From assembly GCA_026713835.1 (NCBI GenBank), contig JAPONP010000067.1, forward strand, positions 1-50,270: a stretch of 50,270 nt of DNA, read 5' to 3'. Shown here piece after piece: positions 18,344 through 27,940 of this stretch. The notes under the pieces were generated by a model, which ran no database searches, had not been told where the DNA came from, and saw nothing but the letters and a program-made list of their open reading frames with translations. Made by a program: the position numbers and the translations under genes. Source of the DNA: Bacteriovoracales bacterium. Lineage in GTDB: Bacteria > Bdellovibrionota > Bacteriovoracia > Bacteriovoracales > Bacteriovoracaceae. The stretch's first letter is position 1, and each line of letters opens with the position of its first letter.

Positions 18344-19560
18344 CTACTTGGAAATATGTTGGGTTTAATGAAACGAAGAAAAGAGTTGAAGGAGAACTTA
18401 TAGCCAACTCTGAAAGAGAGGCCCGTCGTCAACTTAGAAAAAAAGGGATACGCCCTAGAAAATTAACACCTCCATCAATATTCAATGCCGATTTAGGTGA
18501 ATTGATTGTTAAGCTTGGTCTTTCAAAGCCTTTTAAAAAAATTGAGCTTTTGGATTTTCTTCGGCAATTTGGGGTGATGAATGGTGCAGGTGTCCCCATT
18601 TTGCAGTCGTTTGAGATTCTTTTTAAAAATCAGAAAAACCCTATTTTAAAAAAAATGATTGGAGATATCGCTCAAGATATTCGAGGTGGAAAAAGCTTTT
18701 CTGATTCTATTGAAGGAAGACCTGGATTTGATCAAGTGACGATTAACCTCATCAGGGCCGGTGAGCTTGGTGGAGCCTTAGAGGAAATGATAGCAAGAAT
18801 TGTTACTTTTATGGAAAAGCAAGAAAAAACAAAAAAAGATATTAAGTCGGCCATGACTTATCCGGCTATTGTATGCTGTGTTGGCTTTGGGGTTGTTACT
18901 ATGTTATTGATATTTGTTGTTCCAAAATTTGTCGATATAATTAAATCTTCCGGCCAAGAGGTTCCCGGTGTCACTCAATTTGTCATCAATGTTTCTAATT
19001 TGTTTTTTGATTATGGATTTTTTATGTTGGCCGTTGGAATTATTGGCTTTATTGCCTTGGCTAAATATATTAAGACCGATGCAGGTAAAAAAATATTTGA
19101 TACAATCATGATGAAATTTCCTATCTTTGGAGAAATTGTGATTAAAGGGAATTTATCATCTTTTTCTAGAGTTTTATCAACGATGCTAAATTCCGGAGTT
19201 TCCCTCATCGATTCATTGGATATCTGTATTGAAGCTATCGATCATTCTATTGTGGCCAAAGATATTCAAAGAGTCAGAGATTCTGTATCTAAGGGGAAAA
19301 CGATAACGGAACAAATTTCAAGGATTCCTTACTTTCCTGTTATGGTTTCTCAAATGATTAAAATTGGTGAGCAAACAGGAGAGTTGGATAATATGTTGGA
19401 AAAAGTTTCCAATGTTTTTGAAGAAGACGTGGATAATGCTGTTAAGAATATGACAAAACTCATTGAGCCTATTATCATTGTTGTTTTGGGAGGGATTACG
19501 GCATTGATTCTAATAGCTATGTATCTTCCGATTTTTATGTCTGCCGGAGGAGGGAATTAA
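18340..19560 (+). CDS. pilC: Type IV pilus inner membrane protein PilC
   Basis: T2SS/T4P PilC/GspF pattern: LLDFLRQFGVMNGAGVPILQSFE, RAGELGGALEEM, KIGEQTGELDNMLEKV. Confidence 0.96.
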   Translation: MTTWKYVGFNETKKRVEGELIANSEREARRQLRKKGIRPRKLTPPSIFNADLGELIVKLGLSKPFKKIELLDFLRQFGVMNGAGVPILQSFEILFKNQKNPILKKMIGDIAQDIRGGKSFSDSIEGRPGFDQVTINLIRAGELGGALEEMIARIVTFMEKQEKTKKDIKSAMTYPAIVCCVGFGVVTMLLIFVVPKFVDIIKSSGQEVPGVTQFVINVSNLFFDYGFFMLAVGIIGFIALAKYIKTDAGKKIFDTIMMKFPIFGEIVIKGNLSSFSRVLSTMLNSGVSLIDSLDICIEAIDHSIVAKDIQRVRDSVSKGKTITEQISRIPYFPVMVSQMIKIGEQTGELDNMLEKVSNVFEEDVDNAVKNMTKLIEPIIIVVLGGITALILIAMYLPIFMSAGGGN

Positions 19561-19736
19561 GAGCCTATCCTAAAACCACCTTCTATTGCAATCGGCTGCA
19601 ATTGTGCCGGGCTTCGTCTTTAAGCAAAGAATGCCCTCAACGTGCCACAAGCACGCCTTCAGACATTTTTTGCTTTCATCCTTGCCGGGCACAATCTCGC
19701 TCGCTTTCATCACGAAAGTGGTTTTAGGATAGGCTC
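19561..19736. mobile_element. Family-2 palindromic MITE-like element, complete copy (176 bp)
   Basis: Terminal inverted repeats GAGCCTATCCTAAAACCACCTT / AAGTGGTTTTAGGATAGGCTC; TTAA on both sides (19557-19560 and 19737-19740); internal large hairpin centred on CGTGC-CACAA-GCACG. Confidence 0.9.
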
Positions 19737-19771
19737 TTAATTTTGGCGAGGAAAAATATCGCCACGAGGGT

Positions 19772-20455
19772 TTATTTTTTTATTTGATGATTTATATGTT
19801 TCAGATGGATTTTATTTTTGAGATGATTAAGTCGCTTAAGATATACTTTCTTGAGCGGGCCTTCAGGGGCTTCTCTATAGAGCTGAAGCATTAATTGGTA
19901 ACTTTCCATTAGATGTCCTTCTTCCTCTTTTAATTTAGTCAGAAGTGATTTTATGTGATTCGGGGTTGAAGGGTAATCAAAAATCTTTTCATAATATTTT
20001 ATTGCATTTTTCTTATCATTAAGCTCAATAAGATAGTGGGTTCCCATATAATAGAGAAGGCGGTAGTCATTGGGATAGGTTTCAAGACCTTTTTCAAATA
20101 AAATTTTAGCTCCAATTTTATCATCTTTAATAACCGAGAGATATTGTCCACCGTACCAGTAATTTTCAATAAAAAGGGGGTCAAGGTTTGAGATGGTATA
20201 GAAACGGTAAAACATCCAAGAATTTCCATTCTTTTCCTTATAGTGCTCCAGATCAGATTGTAAAAGGGTTTGAATCCAAATAATATCGCTATAAATCCGC
20301 TTGATGCCGAAATCAAAAAATTTTAAAATATCTGATTTCAAAGTGAAATGGGACATTTGCTTGCTAATGATGAGAGGAGGCTTTTTGGAAGGAGAGATGA
20401 TCCCCGATATTATGAAGAAAAAAAAGCAGAGCGGAAGAATAGTGATCGCTTTCAT
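19772..20455 (-). CDS. Hypothetical protein with TPR-like repeats, probably exported
   Basis: MKAITILPLCFFFFIISGIISP N-terminus; NAIKYYEKIFDYPSTPNHIKSLL TPR-like; sole opposite-strand gene within the pilus region. Confidence 0.75.
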   Translation of the reverse strand: MKAITILPLCFFFFIISGIISPSKKPPLIISKQMSHFTLKSDILKFFDFGIKRIYSDIIWIQTLLQSDLEHYKEKNGNSWMFYRFYTISNLDPLFIENYWYGGQYLSVIKDDKIGAKILFEKGLETYPNDYRLLYYMGTHYLIELNDKKNAIKYYEKIFDYPSTPNHIKSLLTKLKEEEGHLMESYQLMLQLYREAPEGPLKKVYLKRLNHLKNKIHLKHINHQIKK

Positions 20456-20499
20456 TAAAAACTTTTTCTTTTAGACTAACTTCTATAAAATTGTAAGAG

Positions 20500-21441
20500 A
20501 TGTTGACTTTAAAAGGAATCACTAAGATTTTTCGAGGTCATTTTTTGGATTCGATATCGAGGAAAAGGGGCCTGTTCACCGCGTTGGATGGGCTTTCATT
20601 TACTCTTGGCGAAGGTGAAGCGGTAGGACTTTTGGGGGCCAATGGCTCGGGAAAGACGACATCTTTAAGAGTCATTATGGGATTTACAAAAGCTGATCGA
20701 GGAGAAGTGCTTTTTGATTCAAAACTTGGACCTATGGGCAGAGATTTCCGGCAAAATGTTGGATTTTTGCCGGAACGCCCCTATTTTTATCCCGACCTAA
20801 CCGGTAGAGATTTTTTATGCTTTATGGGGGCCCTAAATGGAATGTCACGAAAGGGTATTCGCAAATCTATAATCGAATGGTCCGAGCGATTTAAAATAGA
20901 CTTTGCTTTGGATAGCAAAATTAAAATATATTCAAAGGGTATGTTGCAAAGAATTGGGCTTTGTAGCGCCCTCCTTCACAATCCTAAGCTTCTTATTCTT
21001 GATGAACCTCTTTCAGGGCTTGATCCCATAGGGAGAAAGGAACTCAAGGATGCAATTCGTGAAGTGAATAGGCAGGGAAAAACTGTTTTTTTTAGCACTC
21101 ATATTATTCAAGATGTAGAAGAAATTTGTGAAAAAGTTATTTTTATAGAAAAAGGAAAACTTCTTTATGAAGGGGCCATTGATAAACTAATGACAAGTGG
21201 AGAATCTTTTTATGAATTTAAAATCTCAAAGAGATCTGTTGGAAAAAATTTTGAATGGAATGGGAATACTTTAGAATTAGAAGATTTTTTAATCATTACT
21301 GTGTCTGGAGAAGATCGTTTAGCTTTTCTAAAAAAACTAATCGATAAAGAAATAGATATTGAATCTATTGTGCCGATACGATCTTCTTTAGAGGAGATAT
21401 TTTATAAAGTGAAAAATAGAGAGGGCAGAATTTGTTTGTGA
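20500..21441 (+). CDS. ABC transporter ATP-binding protein (PilH-like by position)
   Basis: LLGANGSGKTTSLRVIMGF, YSKGMLQRIGLCSALLHNPKLLILDEPLSGLDP. Confidence 0.92.
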   Translation: MLTLKGITKIFRGHFLDSISRKRGLFTALDGLSFTLGEGEAVGLLGANGSGKTTSLRVIMGFTKADRGEVLFDSKLGPMGRDFRQNVGFLPERPYFYPDLTGRDFLCFMGALNGMSRKGIRKSIIEWSERFKIDFALDSKIKIYSKGMLQRIGLCSALLHNPKLLILDEPLSGLDPIGRKELKDAIREVNRQGKTVFFSTHIIQDVEEICEKVIFIEKGKLLYEGAIDKLMTSGESFYEFKISKRSVGKNFEWNGNTLELEDFLIITVSGEDRLAFLKKLIDKEIDIESIVPIRSSLEEIFYKVKNREGRICL

Positions 21442-22214
21442 CTTGTAAAGATCATAAGATATTGACTGTAGCTTATTATACTTTTCAAGCTTTGCTGAAG
21501 AGTCGAGTTCTTTTTCATATTATTTTAATAGGTTTATTACTGCTTTTTATAAGTTTTGTAGCAGGTGAGTTTGCATTTGGAATTGCCGAGAGAGTAGTCC
21601 TTGACTTTGGTTTAGGGACATTATCATTATCTACAATGGCCATTTCTATTTTGATGGGAGCAGGACTTATTTCAGATGAAATAGAATCCCGTACAATTTA
21701 TATGACTTTATCCAGACCCATTTCAAGGGTCTCATTCCTCTTGGGTAAATCTTTAGGGATGGGGTTTCTTTTGATTTCTAATGTTGTCATTTCATCATCT
21801 TTAACATTAGGGTTTTATATTTATTTGGGCGGTGAGCTTAACCCTCTCATCTTTTGGAATATACTTTATACTATTCTAGAGGCTTTGATTTGCCTTTTTA
21901 TTGTGATGCTTTTTTCTCTTGTCGCAAATAAAGCTCTTTCAGTTATTTTTACATTTTTTCTTTATCTATCAGGTCATGCTGTCAATGATGAGTTTATTGA
22001 AAAATTTAGCCTATCTTCTCCGATGGGTTTTTTATTAGAAAAATACCATTACCTCTTTCCCGGTTTTCATAAACTTAATATTAAGAATTTTTTATTATAC
22101 CAAAAAGATTTGGAATTTAATTTCCTTTTAAAAACACTTGGATATGGCTTTTTTTATCTTTTAGCTCTTGTCTTATTAGTTTGCTTTGTTTTTGAACGAA
22201 AGGATTTGGATTGA
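21432..22214 (+). CDS. ABC transporter permease (PilI-like by position)
   Basis: About six hydrophobic segments, ISDEIESRTIYMTLSRPISRVSFLLGKSLG typical of ABC-2 permeases; overlaps the ATPase gene. Confidence 0.87.
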   Translation: MFVTCKDHKILTVAYYTFQALLKSRVLFHIILIGLLLLFISFVAGEFAFGIAERVVLDFGLGTLSLSTMAISILMGAGLISDEIESRTIYMTLSRPISRVSFLLGKSLGMGFLLISNVVISSSLTLGFYIYLGGELNPLIFWNILYTILEALICLFIVMLFSLVANKALSVIFTFFLYLSGHAVNDEFIEKFSLSSPMGFLLEKYHYLFPGFHKLNIKNFLLYQKDLEFNFLLKTLGYGFFYLLALVLLVCFVFERKDLD

Positions 22215-22987
22215 TTTCTACATACAATACCGTAGTTGTTTTTACTTTTGGGCTTTTGGTGGGGAGTTTTGTCAATGTTCTCATTTATCGAATTCCTCAA
22301 GGTGTGAGCTTTGTTTTTCCTCGATCTCGATGTATCTTTTGTCAAAATATTGTTAAATGGTATCAAAATATTCCTTTTTTCAGTTTTATTTTCTTACGAG
22401 GAAAGTGCGCTCATTGTAAAAGAAAAATATCTCTACGCTACCCTTTTGTGGAGTTATTGGTGGCAACGGGGGCCTGTTGGTTGTTTCCAAAAGGTCTAGA
22501 TGTGAAATCTTTAATTCTCTTTTTCTTTTTCTTTTCCGTTTTTTGTGCATTTATTGTCCATTTTTTTATTGATCTCGATTTTCAAATACTTCCAAACGGG
22601 GTGAATCTTTATCTTGCCATCGTTTTTTTAAGCTATTCACTCTTTTTTCATCCTTGGCCTCATTGGTTATGGGGTGGGATTCTTGGTTTTAGTATTCCCT
22701 ACTCAATTACTTGGGTTTTTTATAAGTTAAGGGGAAAGATAGGGATGGGAGGGGGAGATATCAAGCTCTACGGGGCCTTGGGTCTGTATTTGGGCCCTGA
22801 GCAAATTGTCGTCACGCTCTTTTTAAGCTGCTTTCTCGGTTCTCTCGCTGGGTTGATATTTATTGGGTTGAGGAAAATGAAGCGGGAAACACCCATGGCC
22901 TTTGGGCCTTTTATCATCATTGCTGCATCGCTCCAGATATTCTTTCCCCATTTTCAAAAGTATTTGATGACCATTGTGTTTCAATAA
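22211..22987 (+). CDS. pilD: Prepilin peptidase / N-methyltransferase
   Basis: GSFVNVLIYRIP, CxxC...CxxC, RYPFVELLVA, MGGGDIKLYGALG. Confidence 0.95.
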   Translation: MISTYNTVVVFTFGLLVGSFVNVLIYRIPQGVSFVFPRSRCIFCQNIVKWYQNIPFFSFIFLRGKCAHCKRKISLRYPFVELLVATGACWLFPKGLDVKSLILFFFFFSVFCAFIVHFFIDLDFQILPNGVNLYLAIVFLSYSLFFHPWPHWLWGGILGFSIPYSITWVFYKLRGKIGMGGGDIKLYGALGLYLGPEQIVVTLFLSCFLGSLAGLIFIGLRKMKRETPMAFGPFIIIAASLQIFFPHFQKYLMTIVFQ

Positions 22988-23026
22988 TTTTTTTCTTAGG
23001 CTTCGTTCCGTTTTTTAACGATTTTC

Positions 23027-23056
23027 TTGAAAGGAGAATGAGATATTCGCTATAAT
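23027..23056 (+). promoter_or_regulatory. Candidate sigma70-like promoter for pilMNOPQ
   Basis: TTGAAA (23027-23032), 18-bp spacer, TATAAT (23051-23056), upstream of pilM. Confidence 0.6.
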
Positions 23057-23102
23057 GGTGGAGTACGTTGGAACTAGTCCAACCCATTTCTCGGGATGAG
23101 GG

Positions 23103-24236
23103 GTGGTTTTCAGGTCATTTGGGCCACAAGGATTTGTAAGCTTGGGGGCTTTAAATTTAAAACGTTTTCTTTCGCAAATAGGCTTGGCCCCTCAGAAAGT
23201 GCTTGGGGTTGATATTGGGTCAAGTTCTGTAAAAATTTGCGAATTTTCTGCATCAAAACAATCTTATAAATTGATAAATTTTGCTATTCGTCCATTGCCC
23301 CAGGGAGCTTTTTTTGAAGATGAAATTCAAAAATATGACGAAATTGTTGATATTCTCAAAGATCTTATTCGTGAATCAAAGATTAAATCCTCTTATGCTT
23401 GTGTGGGGTTTTGGGGAACAGATGTCATATCAAAATTGATTAAAGTTCCTTCAGGGACGAAGGAGGAAATTAAAGATGAAGTTTTGTGGGAGTCCGAGCA
23501 ATATATTCCTTTTGATATAGATGATGGAACTCTTTCTTTTGATATAGTCGGTGAGGATAAGGGAGGAGGGGTCGATGTTCTTTTCGTTGTTGCAAAGACA
23601 GAATCAGTTGAAAAATTTAAAACTCTTGTCGAAGATGCGGGTTTCATCATCAAGATTATAGATTTAAATCAATTTGCATTGGCAAATCTTTTTAGTCATG
23701 TTTGTAGAGATCAACTTGTAAAATCGGATAAACCACTTGTTCTTATCGATGTCGGAGCAAATTCGACCAATATCATCATTCAACAAGGTCTAAAACTTGT
23801 TTTTAATAAAGAAATTCCGGTTGGAGGACAAATTATAACTGATGAAATACAAAAGGTGACAGATCTAGAATACGAACAAGCTGAGGATTTAAAAGTTAAT
23901 GGTGATCAAAATGGTAATATCCCTGAAGAAATTGTAAAGATTATTGATTCTTCTTTAGATCTACTACTGTCAAAGATAAAGAAAACATTAGATTTCTATA
24001 TGTCGTCTGTAGGGATTGATCGCTTTGGAGCATGCTATCTTACCGGGGGATCTTCATCTCTTCCCGGCCTATCGGAAAGGTTGAGGGCCGATCTTGGGGT
24101 AGAAATTTTATTTTTTAATCCTTTCGACAAAATTGATGTTAATGAAAAGGTGTTCGATGAAGATTTTCTTTCCCTTGCATCTAGTCTAGGGGCAACGGCA
24201 ATGGGGTTGGCCATGAGGACATTGGATGAACAATAA
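23103..24236 (+). CDS. pilM: Type IV pilus assembly protein PilM
   Basis: VLGVDIGSSSVKICEFS, LIDVGANSTNIIIQQG, GGQIITDEI, YLTGGSSSLPGLSERL. Confidence 0.94.
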   Translation: MVFRSFGPQGFVSLGALNLKRFLSQIGLAPQKVLGVDIGSSSVKICEFSASKQSYKLINFAIRPLPQGAFFEDEIQKYDEIVDILKDLIRESKIKSSYACVGFWGTDVISKLIKVPSGTKEEIKDEVLWESEQYIPFDIDDGTLSFDIVGEDKGGGVDVLFVVAKTESVEKFKTLVEDAGFIIKIIDLNQFALANLFSHVCRDQLVKSDKPLVLIDVGANSTNIIIQQGLKLVFNKEIPVGGQIITDEIQKVTDLEYEQAEDLKVNGDQNGNIPEEIVKIIDSSLDLLLSKIKKTLDFYMSSVGIDRFGACYLTGGSSSLPGLSERLRADLGVEILFFNPFDKIDVNEKVFDEDFLSLASSLGATAMGLAMRTLDEQ

Positions 24237-24831
24237 AATGATCAAAATTAATATCTTGCCTACAGACGGCGATGCTAAAGGACTTGGAGAGTTCTATTCT
24301 CTTCTTTTGAAAATCAATGTTAAAATGGTATTGCTTTCTATTGTTCTTTTATATGCTTCATATTTTGTTTTGAATTTATATACGAAAGGTATAGAAGAAA
24401 AATTGGAGGCCAAGATTACTTCTTTGGAAGATGAAAAGAAGGCTTTGGATAAAGAAATTTCTAAATATGGTGATGTAGAAAAGCAAATTCAAAAAATCTT
24501 AGATCAAGAAAAAGTTTTGAAAAAAAGAAAAAATCTTGTTAATTTGAGAGTCAAAAGCAAGAAAAATCCTGTTAGGATTTTAACTTATATTTCAAAAAAT
24601 ATTCCTGATAAAACTTGGATAGAAAAGTTATCTTTATCAAAAGATAAGATTGATATAGAAGGGATAACATTTAGCTATAAAAGTATTGATACTTTTATAG
24701 AGAATTTAAATGAATCAATCTATTTTAAAAAGGATTTAAAATTCGATGGTTTAAAAACAATAGTCGATAAAGAAAGTGGCGCAAGGAGTGAAAGATTTAA
24801 AATTTCAGGAGAAGTCGTTAAATATAAATAA
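24226..24831 (+). CDS. pilN: Type IV pilus assembly protein PilN
   Basis: IKINILP start, TM, coiled-coil, fimbrial-assembly pattern; order after pilM. Confidence 0.88.
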   Translation: MNNKMIKINILPTDGDAKGLGEFYSLLLKINVKMVLLSIVLLYASYFVLNLYTKGIEEKLEAKITSLEDEKKALDKEISKYGDVEKQIQKILDQEKVLKKRKNLVNLRVKSKKNPVRILTYISKNIPDKTWIEKLSLSKDKIDIEGITFSYKSIDTFIENLNESIYFKKDLKFDGLKTIVDKESGARSERFKISGEVVKYK

Positions 24832-24892
24832 TTAAAGAGACGCTAAACTCGATTAAGATTTGGCGATATCTTTTTGAGGAATTAATCCTATT

Positions 24893-25474
24893 ATGAAGAC
24901 AAAATTAATTAGAAATATACACTATTTTATTCTCCTTTACATGGTCTATGCTAGGTTTGGAGATTACACGGATCATCTTGACAGACTAAAACAAAAAAAA
25001 GATAAGCCTCAGGTATTGGAAAAACAGATTGGTAGATTGAAAAAAAGACGAGATCTTTTAGAGACAGAATCTAAAAACCTTGAGGAATTAAAAGTTCAAC
25101 TTAAACAAATATCAAAAGACGTTGAGGTTATTAAAAAACAACTCCCTGAGGAAATTAGAGATTCCGATATGTTCGATCTATTCTCAAGGGAGGCAAATTT
25201 TCTAAACATAAAGGATGTTTTTTTAAATCCAACAACAGAAAAAAAAGAAGATTTTTATATTGCTAGAGAATATGAACTCAAGGCTTTGGGTACATATTTG
25301 CAATTTCTTGTCTATTTTGAGCGTCTTGAAAAAAATGCGAGGCTTATAGATATTAGTGAAGTTATTATGGAGGCTTCAAAAGATAATAAAAATAGGGGAC
25401 GTTTTCAACTCATTGACTTGAAGGCCAAGATAGAGGTTTTTAAATATGACTCCAATAGTTCAAACAAATCCTAG
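24893..25474 (+). CDS. pilO: Type IV pilus assembly protein PilO
   Basis: Coiled-coil then LKALGTYLQFLVYFERLEKNARLIDISEV, PilO-like; order. Confidence 0.88.
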   Translation: MKTKLIRNIHYFILLYMVYARFGDYTDHLDRLKQKKDKPQVLEKQIGRLKKRRDLLETESKNLEELKVQLKQISKDVEVIKKQLPEEIRDSDMFDLFSREANFLNIKDVFLNPTTEKKEDFYIAREYELKALGTYLQFLVYFERLEKNARLIDISEVIMEASKDNKNRGRFQLIDLKAKIEVFKYDSNSSNKS

Positions 25475-25997
25475 GAGTACATTTTTAGTGAAAGGGATCT
25501 ATATCTTTATATTTTTGATATTGTGGTTTTCTATTGCCCATTCTCAAGAAAATGTATTGATGGATGAGAGCAAAGAGCCGACCCCTTCTGTTAAAAAACC
25601 CAGGGTTTCTAACTTTTTCGAAGGGAAGACAGAAATACCTGATCCATTTTCGTTGAGAGACCCTTTTAAACCACTATTAAAAAAAGTAAAGAAAAAGCGT
25701 TTAGAGAAATCCACCATTATCTCAAAGGATGGAGTTCTTAAAGATAGCTTTGCTTTAGAAAAGATTTCATTGGATGAAATTTCGATTCAGGGTATTTATG
25801 TTGGAGAAAATAGAAGGGCCGTGGCAAGTGCCGGAGGCAAATCCGGAAGTTTTTTGCTTAAAGAGGGGATGAAAATAGGTCCCAATAATGCTGAGGTAAA
25901 GGCCATCCTTCCGGGAGGTATTGTTGTAGTGGAAAAGATAAAAAATATCTATGACCAAGAAGAATACTTGGAAATAATTATCCCTATATCAGAGTAA
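25446..25997 (+). CDS. pilP: Type IV pilus assembly protein PilP
   Basis: DPFSLRDPFKPLL, LDEISIQGIYVGENRRAVASAGGKSGSFLLKEGMKIGPNNAEVKAILPGGIVV. Confidence 0.9.
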   Translation: MTPIVQTNPRSTFLVKGIYIFIFLILWFSIAHSQENVLMDESKEPTPSVKKPRVSNFFEGKTEIPDPFSLRDPFKPLLKKVKKKRLEKSTIISKDGVLKDSFALEKISLDEISIQGIYVGENRRAVASAGGKSGSFLLKEGMKIGPNNAEVKAILPGGIVVVEKIKNIYDQEEYLEIIIPISE

Positions 25998-26076
25998 TAT
26001 CGTATGATAGAGCTTATATGCTATAATAAAAGAGTGAATTGAATTTAAATAAAAATAAGGTACGAAAGATAAAAAC

Positions 26077-27915
26077 TTGAGTGATATGATGGGTTTTAAA
26101 ATATTTTGCTTTGCTATTCTTTTGACCCCCGTAATTTCTTATTCATCTTTTAATTTAGAGAGTATTAACTTTGTTCAAGAAGGAGAAATCAGTAAGCTCA
26201 TTTTTAAATTTGATAAGACGGGAATAAAAGCATCTAGGTTCCAAAATGAAAAGGATAAACAAATTATTTTAGATATAAAGGATGTAAAGGCAGACTCAAA
26301 AGTTATGAGGGCATTTGATACATCTGAATTTGAAGGGGCCACCGTATTTGTTTCTCCCTATAGAAGGCCCGGAAATTTGAATGATATTCGAGTGGCCGTT
26401 CAACTTAGAGACAATGTGAGATCCATTTTAGAATCCATAAATACTACATTAGTACTTCGTATTGAGAATAGATTTGGAGTTTTTTCCGGTAAGAATTTTT
26501 CTCATCAAGGGATGACTCAATCCGGAAAAAATCTTCTTCAAGGCAATGAAAAAGATGCTTTGATCAAGATCAATGTTCCTAAATCCAATAGCGTTAATGA
26601 TATTTTGGAAAATATCGTCCTTAGTGGAAAAAAAAGATATGTTGGAAAACGTATCCATATTGATGTCAAAAAAATTGCCATTACAGATTTATTTAAAATG
26701 ATAGCAGATTCATCGGGGTTTAATATCATTGTCGATGAATCGGTGGCGGCCCTTCCTCCAATGACGCTCTCTTTGACCGATACTCCTTGGGATCAGGTTC
26801 TCGATATCATTTTAGAGACGTCAAAAACAGTCGCCCTTAAGAAAGAAAACATTCTTATTATAAAAACTTATGCTAAGGCCCAGGCAGAAAAAAAACTTCA
26901 GCATGATCAAGCAAAACTTTTGGAAGTTCAAGAACCGCTGGTCACAAAAATTTTCCCCATAAGTTATGCCAATGCCTCAGAGTTAATGAAAGGTCTAAAA
27001 GAATATAGCACAAAGGATCGGGGGAAAATATCTTTGGACGAGCGAACAAATCAACTCATCATTAGAGATACTGTAGAAAATATCGGACGAATGAAAAAAA
27101 TGATCGAAGTTCTCGATACCCAAACCCCACAAATACTCATTGAGGCCAAGATCGTGGAGGTTTTTGATGAATTCTCCCAAAAAATTGGACTTTCTCGAGG
27201 AGTGGAGATGACCTACTCTTCAGGTGGAGTGTCCACCGGAACCGGATCATCTACCCAAGACTCAGAATTTAGTTTTTCTTCTATCGGTAATTACAAAGAT
27301 GAGGGCACTGCTTTAGGGGTGAGTGTGAATATCTTTAAAAAATTGGTGGGCCTAAACACGACTTTAGAATTGTTAGAGCAAGAGAGTTCGGGGCGAGTGA
27401 TCTCCTCTCCGAAGGTGATCACCCAAAACAAAAAGGCCGCTTCTATCGTGAGTACGAGTTCTAAAACCTATAGAAAGAGTGTTTCCGCAGAGGAAGGAAC
27501 CGTGACCTACGATTCCGTGAGCGCCCCCCTCTCTTTGCAAGTCACTCCTCAAGTGACAAATGAGGGGGCCATCGTCATGGAGGTAAGCCTTCAAAAAAGC
27601 GAACACATCCCTACGGAGGCTTCAAGAACGGGAGGGGCCCCACCGGATACCTCCTCCAATTCCATTAGCACCAATGTTTTGGTGGATAACGGCTCTACAA
27701 TCGTGATCGGAGGAGTCTATAGCTTTACGGAAGCCGAAGGGCATACCGGGATCCCCTTTTTGAAAGAGATTCCCATATTCGGTTGGCTTTTTCGCACTCC
27801 TTACAATCCGGAGAAAAGAAGGAAAGAACTCGTTATCTTTTTGACTCCAAGAATCATCAATCAAAAGGAAGCGGGCCTTGAGGATAGCGCATCCGAAAAA
27901 AGTCCTTTAGGATAG
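26077..27915 (+). CDS. pilQ: Type IV pilus secretin PilQ
   Basis: AMIN-like N-terminus, STN domain, LIIRDTVENIGRMKKMIEVLDTQTPQILIEAKIVE, GGVYSFTEAEGHTGIPFLKEIPIFGWLFRT. Confidence 0.96.
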   Translation: MSDMMGFKIFCFAILLTPVISYSSFNLESINFVQEGEISKLIFKFDKTGIKASRFQNEKDKQIILDIKDVKADSKVMRAFDTSEFEGATVFVSPYRRPGNLNDIRVAVQLRDNVRSILESINTTLVLRIENRFGVFSGKNFSHQGMTQSGKNLLQGNEKDALIKINVPKSNSVNDILENIVLSGKKRYVGKRIHIDVKKIAITDLFKMIADSSGFNIIVDESVAALPPMTLSLTDTPWDQVLDIILETSKTVALKKENILIIKTYAKAQAEKKLQHDQAKLLEVQEPLVTKIFPISYANASELMKGLKEYSTKDRGKISLDERTNQLIIRDTVENIGRMKKMIEVLDTQTPQILIEAKIVEVFDEFSQKIGLSRGVEMTYSSGGVSTGTGSSTQDSEFSFSSIGNYKDEGTALGVSVNIFKKLVGLNTTLELLEQESSGRVISSPKVITQNKKAASIVSTSSKTYRKSVSAEEGTVTYDSVSAPLSLQVTPQVTNEGAIVMEVSLQKSEHIPTEASRTGGAPPDTSSNSISTNVLVDNGSTIVIGGVYSFTEAEGHTGIPFLKEIPIFGWLFRTPYNPEKRRKELVIFLTPRIINQKEAGLEDSASEKSPLG

Positions 27916-27940
27916 AGGCTTATTCCTCAACGAGAAGGCC

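Noticed and set aside
23066-23084. GTTGGA-ACTAG-TCCAAC inverted repeat before pilM
   Set aside because: Short arms, no T-run; could be an operator but single occurrence and too short to support alone.
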